Source: Bowmanella dokdonensis
GTDB lineage: Bacteria; Pseudomonadota; Gammaproteobacteria; Enterobacterales; Alteromonadaceae
Length of the DNA stretch: 64,000 bases
Assembly (NCBI RefSeq): GCF_017254865.1
Contig: NZ_JAFKCV010000002.1
Coordinates: forward strand, 62,001 to 126,000
Direction of reading: 5' to 3'
Position 1 is the stretch's first letter; every line of letters starts with the position of its first letter. The translations under genes were made by a program, and so were the position numbers. A model generated the notes under the pieces. The model searched no databases and was not told the DNA's origin. It was given only the letters and a program-made list of their open reading frames with translations. This document shows positions 8,792 through 16,352 of this stretch, piece by piece.

Positions 8792-9205
8792 TCAGCGAGC
8801 CAGCAGAAACCGGTAGGCTATGGCTCCGGCAAACAGCCCGATAACGAACACGATGGAACCAGGAAGCAGCGAGGCAAGGGAGGTAATACCAGGTCCGGGG
8901 CAGAAACCGGCAAGTCCCCAACCTATGCCGAACAAGGCGGAGCCCCCGATCAGGGACAGGGTCACTGACCTGCCCTTTGGCACCTTAAAGTCCTCTGCTG
9001 CCACGGGCTGGCTGTGCCGACGCAGACCCCATTGATACAAAGGCATAGCCACCGCCAGGGCGCCCATGAAGACCAGCCCCAGTGTGGGATCCCACTGGCC
9101 GGTGACATCCAGGAAGTTCAGCACTTTGGCAGGGTTAATCATCCCGGAGACAATCAGGCCCAGGCCAAACAGGACGCCGCATAGCAGGGAAATCAGATAA
9201 AGCAT
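8792..9205 (-). CDS. YeeE/YedE-type membrane protein, DUF6691 half
   Basis: 137 residues with about four membrane helices and the motifs GLGLIVSGMINPAKVLNFLD and GFCPGPGI, typical of the DUF6691 half of bipartite YeeE/YedE sulfur transporters. The cysteine in GFCPGP is characteristic. Starts four bases after the stop of the partner gene, so the two are co-translated. Family members (YeeE/TsuA) import thiosulfate or related sulfur species through cysteine relays; the present pair, downstream of an MBL-rhodanese protein, probably handles persulfide or thiosulfate. Confidence 0.88.
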   Translation of the reverse strand: MLYLISLLCGVLFGLGLIVSGMINPAKVLNFLDVTGQWDPTLGLVFMGALAVAMPLYQWGLRRHSQPVAAEDFKVPKGRSVTLSLIGGSALFGIGWGLAGFCPGPGITSLASLLPGSIVFVIGLFAGAIAYRFLLAR

Positions 9206-9209
9206 CAGC

Positions 9210-9638
9210 TTAGCCGGCCCTTACCACGAAGACGGTGATCATTGCTGTGGCAAAGAAAGTGGCAGTGGCGGCCAGTGAACGGAACGACAACCTGGACAGT
9301 CCACTGATGCCGTGGCCGGCTGTGCAACCTGAGGCCATTCGGGTACCAAATCCCACCAGCAGCCCGCCGATGGCCATGGTGGGCAGATCTGCCTGGATAT
9401 CGACCGGTAGTGGCTGGCCGCTAAACCAAGGAAAAAGTAACGCAGCGAGCAGCAAACCGGCGATAAATGCGGCCCGCCATCCCATTTCCCTGACATTGGT
9501 ACTCATCAATCCGGAGGCAATACCGCTGATGCCGGCAATCCGGCCGATTAGCAGTAGCAGCAAGCCCGACGACAGGCCTATCAAGGCGCCACCAACCAGT
9601 CCCGACCAGGGAGTAAATTCTGTCATTGTATATGTCAT
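9210..9638 (-). CDS. YeeE/YedE-type membrane protein, partner half
   Basis: 142 residues from ATG 9638, which lies two bases after the stop of the MBL-rhodanese gene; the frame is open further upstream but that part overlaps the neighbour and reads as non-protein. Four to five membrane helices and the sequence GFGTRMASGCTAGHGISGLSRLS, the conserved SGCTxGHG signature of YeeE/YedE with its reactive cysteine. It pairs with the DUF6691 protein downstream to form one transporter of sulfur compounds. Confidence 0.88.
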   Translation of the reverse strand: MTYTMTEFTPWSGLVGGALIGLSSGLLLLLIGRIAGISGIASGLMSTNVREMGWRAAFIAGLLLAALLFPWFSGQPLPVDIQADLPTMAIGGLLVGFGTRMASGCTAGHGISGLSRLSFRSLAATATFFATAMITVFVVRAG

Positions 9639-9640
9639 GG

Positions 9641-11008
9641 TCAGTGCTCCACCGGCAGTCCGGAGGCCTTCCACGCAGACATACCGCCTAACAGGTTGAG
9701 CACTTCCCTGAAGCCGGCCCGGAGCAGAATGCTGACCCCCAGCCCGGCCCGATGCCCTACCCCGCACGTCACCACGAGGGGACGCTCCTTGCTGAGTTGC
9801 AACTTGTGCAGATTGTCGGCCAGATACCCCACATACATGTGAATTGCACCGGGTATGTGACCTTCAGCATACTCATCCGCTTCCCGCACATCCAGCACCT
9901 GGAATCTGTCTTGGTTATCTGCCAGGGTTTGCGGTGTCAGGGTGCCCGACATCTCAATGGGAAGCCCTGACTTGCGCCAGGTTCCGAACCCCCCTGCCAG
10001 GGCGCCATCTATCTGATCGATGCCGATACGCGCAAGGTGTCTGGCAGCCTGTCTGACATCGGCCGTGCGGTCCGTGATCAGATAAACGGGGCTTTTTTCG
10101 TCCGCCACCCAGCCGCCGAATACCGGCAGGCCCCCCAGCCAGATGCTGTGGCTGCCTCGTATGTGGCCGCCGGCAAAGCCTTCCGGCTCCCTGGCGTCTA
10201 TTACCAGGCTGCCGGCGCTTTTGTCAGCAAAATCATCGGCCTCAAACAGAGGGACCGCGTCAATACGTTGGCAAGGCGACAAGCCTCCCTTGAGATTGAC
10301 CCGTTCCATCAGGCGAAAATACGGCGGACGGGGAAGGCGCTCCCCTCCCTTCTTTCGGGAGAACTCATCCCTGCTCAACCGGAACACCTCGTTGTATTGC
10401 TTTTCCTCGCCAAGGGTGGAAAAAGGTTTCTCCGCCATTCCGCTGCCACAAACCGACCCAGGACCATGTGCTGGCAGCACCAACGTGGTGTCTGGCAGAC
10501 CGGCTAATTTGCTATGTACTGAGTCATACAGCAGCGCCGCATTCTGCACAGACTTGTCCTCATCCGGAAGGTCTGTGCGACCGGTAGTGCCGTAGAACAG
10601 GGCATCCCCGGTCAATACGCACCAGGCGGACCTTTCGTTGCCAGGTGGGTACACCACATAGCTCATACTCTCTGGCGTGTGCCCGGGTGTGTGCAGGCCG
10701 CGGATGGTTAGCCCACCCAAGCTGAAACAATCGCCGTCATCCAGGCGCAGATCCCCATGGCCGAAAGTTTCGAAGGGACCGTTGACAATCTGCGCACCTG
10801 TGAGTTGTGCAAGATATGCCGAGCCCATTGTAAAATCTTCCTGGCGATGGGTTTCAACCACGTGGGTAATATGGGCATCCAGCTCCTGGGCCGCGTCCAG
10901 ATAGGGCTCGACAAATCGTCCAGGATCGAACACGGCAGCTTTGCCGCCATCAGCAATAAGATAGGCGTAGTGGGCGATGCCGGGGGTCTCAAATCGTCTC
11001 ATCTGCAT
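9641..11008 (-). CDS. MBL-fold / double rhodanese fusion, persulfide-metabolism protein
   Basis: 455 residues: metallo-beta-lactamase domain (1-230) then two rhodanese domains (about 255-355 and 360-455). The domain order matches persulfide dioxygenase-rhodanese fusions (ETHE1/CstB-like). Metal-site residues: H54 in ETHRQEDF, with Q56 where most relatives have the second histidine; D58; H110 in HTPGH; D135 in TGDALF; H181 in PAHGPG. The second rhodanese has its catalytic cysteine (C415 in VTCGVGHR); the first has Asp313 there and should be inactive. A GGAGG site precedes the ATG. It leads an operon with the two YeeE-type halves, so sulfur transfer from imported thiosulfate or sulfane sulfur is likely. 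The HxQ variant may define a subfamily; dioxygenase activity is not assured. Confidence 0.85.
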   Translation of the reverse strand: MQMRRFETPGIAHYAYLIADGGKAAVFDPGRFVEPYLDAAQELDAHITHVVETHRQEDFTMGSAYLAQLTGAQIVNGPFETFGHGDLRLDDGDCFSLGGLTIRGLHTPGHTPESMSYVVYPPGNERSAWCVLTGDALFYGTTGRTDLPDEDKSVQNAALLYDSVHSKLAGLPDTTLVLPAHGPGSVCGSGMAEKPFSTLGEEKQYNEVFRLSRDEFSRKKGGERLPRPPYFRLMERVNLKGGLSPCQRIDAVPLFEADDFADKSAGSLVIDAREPEGFAGGHIRGSHSIWLGGLPVFGGWVADEKSPVYLITDRTADVRQAARHLARIGIDQIDGALAGGFGTWRKSGLPIEMSGTLTPQTLADNQDRFQVLDVREADEYAEGHIPGAIHMYVGYLADNLHKLQLSKERPLVVTCGVGHRAGLGVSILLRAGFREVLNLLGGMSAWKASGLPVEH

Positions 11009-11221
11009 GTAGTTAACCTCCGTTTAACGCGCAGCAAAATTGCGATACTTAGTGTATGACATCGCGGCTGCATGCATTTAAGTCATTGGTAGGCAAAAAT
11101 CGGACCTGGCCCTGAGAAATGTGCAATGTTCCAACGCTGATGACATGTCCAAATAAATAGTTGTAATAAAACCGAGCCTTGTTTCGTCATCAGGATAACC
11201 AAAACAAAAGGGAGACTGACG

Positions 11222-11776
11222 TTGCCACAACTGACCAAAGCCGCCATCGCCGGCCTGGCTGATGAATGCGGTCCGCGGGTGTTTCGTGCGGCTTACCGAC
11301 TGCTGAAAGACCCGATACTTGCCGAAGATGTGTTGCAGGAGGTATTCCTCAAACTGCTCAGACAACCCCGGCAGTTCGATGGGGTGAAAAACTGGCCGGC
11401 TTACCTCACCACTATGGGCACTTCCCTGGCCATTGATCTGCTACGGCAACGCCGACATCAGCTGCTGGCTGAGGAGTATCAGGAGGATCGGCAACCGGCG
11501 CCGGATGGGCAGACTGCAGAGCCTCCTGGGCCTATGCAGGCGCTTTCTGTGAGCCGGGATCTGGAAAAGCTTCGCGCTGCACTGACCCGCCTGTCACAGC
11601 TGGAATGCCAGGTGTTTTGCCTGCGCCACCTGGAAGAGTTCAGTTACAAGGAAATAGCCGCGCAACTGGATATTTCTGTCAACCTGGTCGGCGTGACCCT
11701 GAACCGGGCACAAAGCCGGCTTTCAGAGCAACTGACCGAATCACAATTTTTAGGAGCGGTTTATGAAATCAACTGA
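11222..11776 (+). CDS. RNA polymerase sigma factor, ECF (sigma-70 family)
   Basis: 184 residues. Region 2 (about 15-85) shows FRAAYRLLKDPILAEDVLQEVFLKLL, and region 4 (about 118-170) shows LECQVFCLRHLEEFSYKEIAAQLDIS and a helix-turn-helix. The start is TTG at 11222, six bases after GGGAGA; no ATG is in position. Regions 2 and 4 are joined by a short acidic linker. The downstream gene overlaps by 14 bases and encodes a single-pass membrane protein, the usual arrangement of an ECF sigma with its anti-sigma. The stimulus is not evident from the sequence. Confidence 0.92.
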   Translation: MPQLTKAAIAGLADECGPRVFRAAYRLLKDPILAEDVLQEVFLKLLRQPRQFDGVKNWPAYLTTMGTSLAIDLLRQRRHQLLAEEYQEDRQPAPDGQTAEPPGPMQALSVSRDLEKLRAALTRLSQLECQVFCLRHLEEFSYKEIAAQLDISVNLVGVTLNRAQSRLSEQLTESQFLGAVYEIN

Positions 11777-12599
11777 TTCTTTAGAACAGCATGTCCAGCA
11801 GTTTAAGGCCCAACAGCCCAGCGATGTGATGACCCAGGCCGCTATGGCCAGGCTTCAGGCACGGTTGTCCGCCGAACCAATGGCGGAATCGCCGCACCTG
11901 GGACTTTGGCAGCAGATTAACCAATGGATCAAACGCAGCGTGCGCATACCGACATGGCAAGTGGGTGGCTCCCTGGCCACGGTGGGCCTGATTGCCCTGC
12001 TCTATTTGGGCGGCGGTGCATCTCATCCAGCCTTTGCCGAGGTCGTTGAAAAGCTCAAACAGATCAGCACCCTGCAATACACAGGGACAATGTACAGTAA
12101 CGGGCAGGCCACTATGAAACTAAGGGTGTATTATCAGGCGCCGTCGCTGGTACGCACCGAGTTTAGTCCGGCCATGGATAACCTCGATGGGCCGGCCACG
12201 ATCAATTTGATGGACACCGCATCGGGTAAGGGACTGATCCTGATGCCGGGACCTATGATGGCCCTGCCTTTTGACTTTGGTCACCAGGATTCTCCAGAGG
12301 ACGACCCCCTCTACTGGCTGGAGGCACTGAAGCAGTATCAGGGTGAGGTGGTCACCCGGGATGGCGGGCTCATCGATGGCCAGGCCACCACCTTGTACAG
12401 GATCGAGCAGTCCGGTGTACGCACCTCCATCTGGGCCGCCAATGATAGCCAGTGGCCGCTTAAAGTAATAGTGACCGCATCGGGAGAAAAGGATCAAGAG
12501 GTCTTTAAGCTGGAGGCGGACCTGACTTTTAACCAGCCTCTGTCACCTGAACTGTTTGATTTCTCTGCTCCCGGATACCACGTCGGCCAGCCAGACTGA
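11763..12599 (+). CDS. Putative anti-sigma factor: single-pass membrane protein with LolA/RseB-like periplasmic domain
   Basis: 278 residues. A cytoplasmic N-terminus of about 65 residues, one membrane helix (about 66-84), then a periplasmic domain beginning ASHPAFAEVVEKLKQI that reads like the LolA/RseB beta-sheet lipoprotein-binding fold. RseA-RseB is normally two proteins; here the membrane anchor and the RseB-like sensor appear fused. The short N-terminal segment would have to bind the sigma factor; no zinc-binding HxxxCxxC motif is visible. It overlaps the sigma gene by 14 bases. A strong terminator follows. Function inferred from context and topology. Confidence 0.65.
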   Translation: MKSTDSLEQHVQQFKAQQPSDVMTQAAMARLQARLSAEPMAESPHLGLWQQINQWIKRSVRIPTWQVGGSLATVGLIALLYLGGGASHPAFAEVVEKLKQISTLQYTGTMYSNGQATMKLRVYYQAPSLVRTEFSPAMDNLDGPATINLMDTASGKGLILMPGPMMALPFDFGHQDSPEDDPLYWLEALKQYQGEVVTRDGGLIDGQATTLYRIEQSGVRTSIWAANDSQWPLKVIVTASGEKDQEVFKLEADLTFNQPLSPELFDFSAPGYHVGQPD

Positions 12600-12605
12600 C
12601 TCTCA

Positions 12606-12634
12606 GGGCGGGTTGCCCGCCCTTTTCCTTTTTT
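12606..12634 (+). terminator. Rho-independent terminator after sigma/anti-sigma operon
   Basis: Perfect 7-bp stem GGGCGGG / CCCGCCC with a TTG loop, followed by TTTTCCTTTTTT. It lies seven bases after the stop codon of the anti-sigma-like gene. Confidence 0.9.
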
Positions 12635-12734
12635 CGCTAAGAGACATAAAAACACCACAGACTTTAGTCTGAGTGGACTTCCAACATTGGATTCAATTGA
12701 CAACAATTAAAGCCTCTATCTATGGAGACAGATC

Positions 12735-13304
12735 ATGTTGCCAACCCTTTTAGCCGTTTTGATTGCCCTGCCCCTGTCAGCTTTGGCCGGAGAGAATCCT
12801 ACAGACACAGAGCTGGAACAACAGGCCCGGGCAAAAATCCTTGCCTTTTCCGGGGAACTCAAACAGGCCCTGAGCTCCGCCATGCAGGCCGGCGGTATCG
12901 AGCAGGCCATTCATGTGTGTCACGAGAAGGCAGGGGAAATTGCCCAACGGCACAGCGAGTCCGGCTGGCATATTGCTCGCACCAGCCACAGGGTAAGAAA
13001 TCCAGCTAATCGACCGGATCCGTGGGAACAGCAGCAACTGCAGCATTTTCTCAAACAGACCGGCACTGGCGTAGCCCCGAACAGCCTGAGAGTCTCAAGC
13101 CGTGTAGAGCTCGAGGGGAACGTTTATTTCCGCTATATGCAGGGCATCGGCACAGAAAGCCTTTGTCTGGCGTGTCACGGCAAGGACCTTGCTCCAGCAA
13201 CACAGGCACTGCTACAGGAATATTATCCGCAGGATCAGGCCACTGGTTTTTCGTTGGGGGATTTACGCGGAGCTTTCAGCCTCTCCAAGTTGTTGGAACA
13301 GTAG
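12735..13304 (+). CDS. Tll0287-like (DUF3365) secreted heme-c protein
   Basis: 189 residues with a Sec signal peptide cleaved after about residue 18 (SALAGE). A CLACH heme-c motif sits at 144-148. The flow of motifs (AIHVCHEKAGEIAQ, then RTSHRVRNPANRPDPWE, then a C-terminal heme motif) matches the Tll0287-like/DUF3365 domain, which forms a PAS-like periplasmic sensor or electron carrier and here lacks any fused signalling domain. It stands alone between two terminators, so its partner is unknown. Confidence 0.85.
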   Translation: MLPTLLAVLIALPLSALAGENPTDTELEQQARAKILAFSGELKQALSSAMQAGGIEQAIHVCHEKAGEIAQRHSESGWHIARTSHRVRNPANRPDPWEQQQLQHFLKQTGTGVAPNSLRVSSRVELEGNVYFRYMQGIGTESLCLACHGKDLAPATQALLQEYYPQDQATGFSLGDLRGAFSLSKLLEQ

Positions 13305-13357
13305 CAGCCCCTGCCCTATGAATATGGAATCAATCCAACTTGCTGCAAACATATAAA

Positions 13358-13384
13358 AACCCGCCAGCCCAAGGCTGACGGGTT
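13358..13384 (-). terminator. Terminator of lpp-like gene, probably bidirectional
   Basis: Inverted repeat AACCCGCCAGCC / GGCTGACGGGTT with one mismatch. Read on the minus strand it is followed by TTTTTAT, giving an intrinsic terminator for the lipoprotein gene; it also sits 53 bases after the plus-strand heme protein. Confidence 0.8.
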
Positions 13385-13405
13385 CTTACAGTAAGAATCT
13401 GTCGC

Positions 13406-13690
13406 TTACTTGCCGCAGCAACGCTCCATCATCTTATTCGCCCGGTCATTGACTTCGGTGGCCATCATCTGTGCCTTTCTGGCTTCAGTCATGGCTTCGT
13501 CGGCCTTGCTCTGGGCTGATTTGGCATTTGAATTGGCACTTTCTACCTGTCGCTTAAGCTCACTGACCTGACTTCTCAGATCATCCAACTGACTTTGAGC
13601 CGCATCTGCCTCACTGCTGGCATTGGCGGCGCAACCGCCCAGCAAGCCGATACAAACTGCCGCCACAAACATCTTCATCTTGTTCTGCAT
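13406..13690 (-). CDS. lpp: Lpp/OprI-family murein lipoprotein
   Basis: 94 residues: lipoprotein signal peptide with lipobox LLGGC (Cys20), then a heptad-rich alanine coiled coil from about 28 to 85, ending MERCCGK. The C-terminal lysine is the residue that L,D-transpeptidases link to peptidoglycan in Lpp. The start is supported by an AAGGAGAG upstream. Two adjacent cysteines two residues before the terminal lysine are not found in E. coli Lpp and could cross-link the trimer. Its neighbour upstream on the same strand encodes an ErfK-type L,D-transpeptidase, the enzyme class that performs this attachment. Confidence 0.85.
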   Translation of the reverse strand: MQNKMKMFVAAVCIGLLGGCAANASSEADAAQSQLDDLRSQVSELKRQVESANSNAKSAQSKADEAMTEARKAQMMATEVNDRANKMMERCCGK

Positions 13691-13783
13691 ACGGATCTCT
13701 CCTTGGTTGTCTAACGGATGGGATACACAATAAAGCTAGCAAAATATGCTGTTTGTTCAATGTTTTGCTATCCAGGTCCTGAG

Positions 13784-14740
13784 TTAGCCGGCCGGTGTCA
13801 CCTCCCTGGGTGGACTGCCGACACTGATGGGAATACCACTGGCGAGTTTGCCCTCCCCCATGGCCTTGTCCCAGTTGACCGCTATCTGCCGTCCTTTTCT
13901 GGCTTCCACAATGGCCTGGATAACCGGGGTCAGGTTAGTCGTCTGGTTCTTGTCCGGTCCGGTCAGTTCCTGGACTTCCAGATACAGTTCATTGTCCCAC
14001 CAACCGGCCTTGCTGGGCGTATTGACAATGGTCACCGGTGTCCCTTCGGGTACCAGATTAAACAGGGTTTCAATATCCTTAGGGTACAGGCGGATACAGC
14101 CATGGCTGATGCGGGTGCCGACGCCGAAGTTTTTGTTGGTGCCGTGGAGCAGGTAGCCTGGCATATCCAGGGTCAGGGCATGACGCCCGATGGGATTGTC
14201 CTTACCCGGTGGGATAAAATCCGGCATTTTTTCCCCCCGTTCGAGGCGCTCCCGCTTGACCGATTCAGGCACTCTCCACCATGGATCTTTCGCTTTGCCC
14301 CTTACCCTGCTCGTGCCGGTCGGTGTGTCCCAGCCTGCCCTGCCGATGCCGATGGGATAGGTCATCACCTGTTCCGCCGCTCGGGGATAGTAGTACAGGC
14401 GGTACTCTGCCAGGTTGATCACTATGCCTTCCCTTGGTCCTGGAGGCAGGATAAACCTGGCCGGGATCAGCACCTCCTGCCCGGTTCGGATCAACCAGGG
14501 ATCCAGGCCCGGATTGGCGGACTTGACCTCGTTGAAACCCAGGCCATGTTGCTCGGCGATATCTACCAGAGTTTGTCCGGCCGTGGCCTTGACCCGGTAC
14601 AGTTTGCCCACCAGGTCATTGCCTTCCCTTGGCAGGTCAAAGGTGAGTGCCGCAACGGGCAAGTGCACCGTAAGCAGCAGAGCGCTTAACCAATGCCGGC
14701 ATAAGCCTGGGCTGCAAATCGGCAAGTTTTTCCTCATCAT
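13784..14740 (-). CDS. L,D-transpeptidase, ErfK/YbiS type (Braun lipoprotein attachment)
   Basis: About 318 residues from ATG 14740, giving the signal peptide MMRKNLPICSPG..LLLTVHLPVAA. The frame is open to ATG 14818, which has a GGAG upstream but would place 26 extra residues before the signal, so the start is uncertain. LysM-like domain at about 45-95, then the YkuD catalytic domain with SHGCIRLYPKDIE (catalytic Cys near 215, His near 213) and DTPTGTSRV. E. coli ErfK, YbiS and YcfS share this architecture and join Lpp to meso-DAP. The adjacent lpp-like gene supports that role. Confidence 0.9.
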   Translation of the reverse strand: MMRKNLPICSPGLCRHWLSALLLTVHLPVAALTFDLPREGNDLVGKLYRVKATAGQTLVDIAEQHGLGFNEVKSANPGLDPWLIRTGQEVLIPARFILPPGPREGIVINLAEYRLYYYPRAAEQVMTYPIGIGRAGWDTPTGTSRVRGKAKDPWWRVPESVKRERLERGEKMPDFIPPGKDNPIGRHALTLDMPGYLLHGTNKNFGVGTRISHGCIRLYPKDIETLFNLVPEGTPVTIVNTPSKAGWWDNELYLEVQELTGPDKNQTTNLTPVIQAIVEARKGRQIAVNWDKAMGEGKLASGIPISVGSPPREVTPAG

Positions 14741-14944
14741 CAATTCTTGTGGGTACGCCATGGTGAATAACACTATCAGTATTCCGTCGGGGCTTAAATC
14801 CCCGCCGAGACCTTCCATCGCTCATAGTCTCCGACCTACCGAGAGCCAGCTAGATGATCCAGGTCAACAGATTGGCGGATTCCTCTTTGATAAGCTTAAG
14901 TAATTGATAAAGTAAGGAAGTCCAGAACATATTCAGGGGAACCC

Positions 14945-16348
14945 ATGGCGACAATCACCTTTCACGGCGCTGCACAGGAAGTCACCGGCAGCTGTCATCT
15001 TATCGAATCAGAGGCGCTGGGACGCATCCTGCTGGATTGCGGTATGCATCAGGGCGGCGACGTGGTGTCGCGGCTGCAGGACGAGGATTTTCCGTTCAAC
15101 CCCACCAACATCGATGCAGTGATCCTTTCCCACGCTCATATGGATCATTCCGGCATGCTGCCCAAGCTGGTGCATCAGGGCTTCGCCGGACCTATCTACT
15201 GTACCCATGCCACAGCCGACTTGCTGGACATTATGCTAAGGGACTCGGCGGGTTTATATGAAAGGGATCTGGAACGGGAAAATCTCAAACTCAAACGCCA
15301 GGGCAAGAAGCTGGTGAAGCCCGAATACACCATGGATGACGTGGAGCAGACCCTGCAACAATGCATTGGCCTGGATTATGGTGAACAACATGATGTCGGC
15401 CCCGGGGCCCGGCTTATGATGCATGATGCCGGCCATATACTCGGCTCAAGTATCGTGGAGTTGACCCTGACAGAAAGGGAACTGAATAAAACACTGGTGT
15501 TCAGCGGCGATCTGGGTAAGCGCGATGCGGTATTGATGAATGATCCCAGTCTTGTGCGCAAGGCGGATATTGTGCTGATGGAAAGCACTTACGGGGACAG
15601 GGAACACAAGACTAAGCTGGATACGCTGAACGAGCTGCAAAGCATTCTCAGCGAGACCTGGCAACGGGGCGGCAATGTCATGATCCCCGCCTTTGCCGTG
15701 GGCCGCACTCAGGAATTGTTGTTCTACCTGGGCTGTCTGCATCAACAGGGAAAACTGGACAACTGGCAGATATTCCTCGACAGCCCTATGGCCATTGAGG
15801 TAACACGGGTCTACGAGAAATGGGTGGATCTGCTGGCTGAAGAAGATATCGCCAGATTAAACCTGAAACATAAACTGCCGCTGGAAGAGTTTTTGCCCAA
15901 CCTGTTCCTGTCCGTCACGCCGGAAGACTCCATGGCCATTAACCGTATCGCCAGGGGCGCCATTGTCATTGCCGGCAGCGGTATGTGTAACGGAGGACGT
16001 ATCCGCCACCATTTTAAGCAGCGTATCTGGAACCGTAATAACACCCTGATCTTTGTCGGTTTTCAGGCCAGGGGAACTCTGGGACGGATCCTGATTGACG
16101 GGGCAAAGAACATCAAACTGTTCGGTGAGCCTTATGTGGTCAAGGCACGCATCGAGACACTGGGTGGATTCTCAGCCCACGCGGGCCAATCCGGACTGGT
16201 CAACTGGATCGGCCATTTTAAGCCCAGGCCCAAGGTGGTGCTGGTGCACGGCGAACCCAGAGCGCAGCAGGCGCTGGCCGAGCGCTTGTGGAAGGAGCAG
16301 CAGTTAAGGGTCACCATTCCGACCAACGGCGACAGTCTGGTGTTCTAG
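14945..16348 (+). CDS. MBL-fold beta-CASP ribonuclease-like protein
   Basis: 467 residues. Metallo-beta-lactamase motif SHAHMDHSG (H63, H65, D67, H68), GGNVMIPAFAVGRTQELL marking the beta-CASP insertion, a SGMCNGGRIRHH motif and ETLGGFSAHA near the end, as in CPSF73/YSH1-like bacterial RNA-processing nucleases (COG1236). It probably cleaves RNA; a substrate cannot be inferred. The ATG follows GGGGAACCC. The Na/Pi cotransporter gene starts four bases after the stop, so the two are likely co-transcribed. Confidence 0.9.
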   Translation: MATITFHGAAQEVTGSCHLIESEALGRILLDCGMHQGGDVVSRLQDEDFPFNPTNIDAVILSHAHMDHSGMLPKLVHQGFAGPIYCTHATADLLDIMLRDSAGLYERDLERENLKLKRQGKKLVKPEYTMDDVEQTLQQCIGLDYGEQHDVGPGARLMMHDAGHILGSSIVELTLTERELNKTLVFSGDLGKRDAVLMNDPSLVRKADIVLMESTYGDREHKTKLDTLNELQSILSETWQRGGNVMIPAFAVGRTQELLFYLGCLHQQGKLDNWQIFLDSPMAIEVTRVYEKWVDLLAEEDIARLNLKHKLPLEEFLPNLFLSVTPEDSMAINRIARGAIVIAGSGMCNGGRIRHHFKQRIWNRNNTLIFVGFQARGTLGRILIDGAKNIKLFGEPYVVKARIETLGGFSAHAGQSGLVNWIGHFKPRPKVVLVHGEPRAQQALAERLWKEQQLRVTIPTNGDSLVF

Positions 16349-16352
16349 GCCT

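Noticed and set aside
13718-14689. 323-codon plus-strand frame
   Set aside because: Antisense to the L,D-transpeptidase, whose SHGCIRLY motif is clear.
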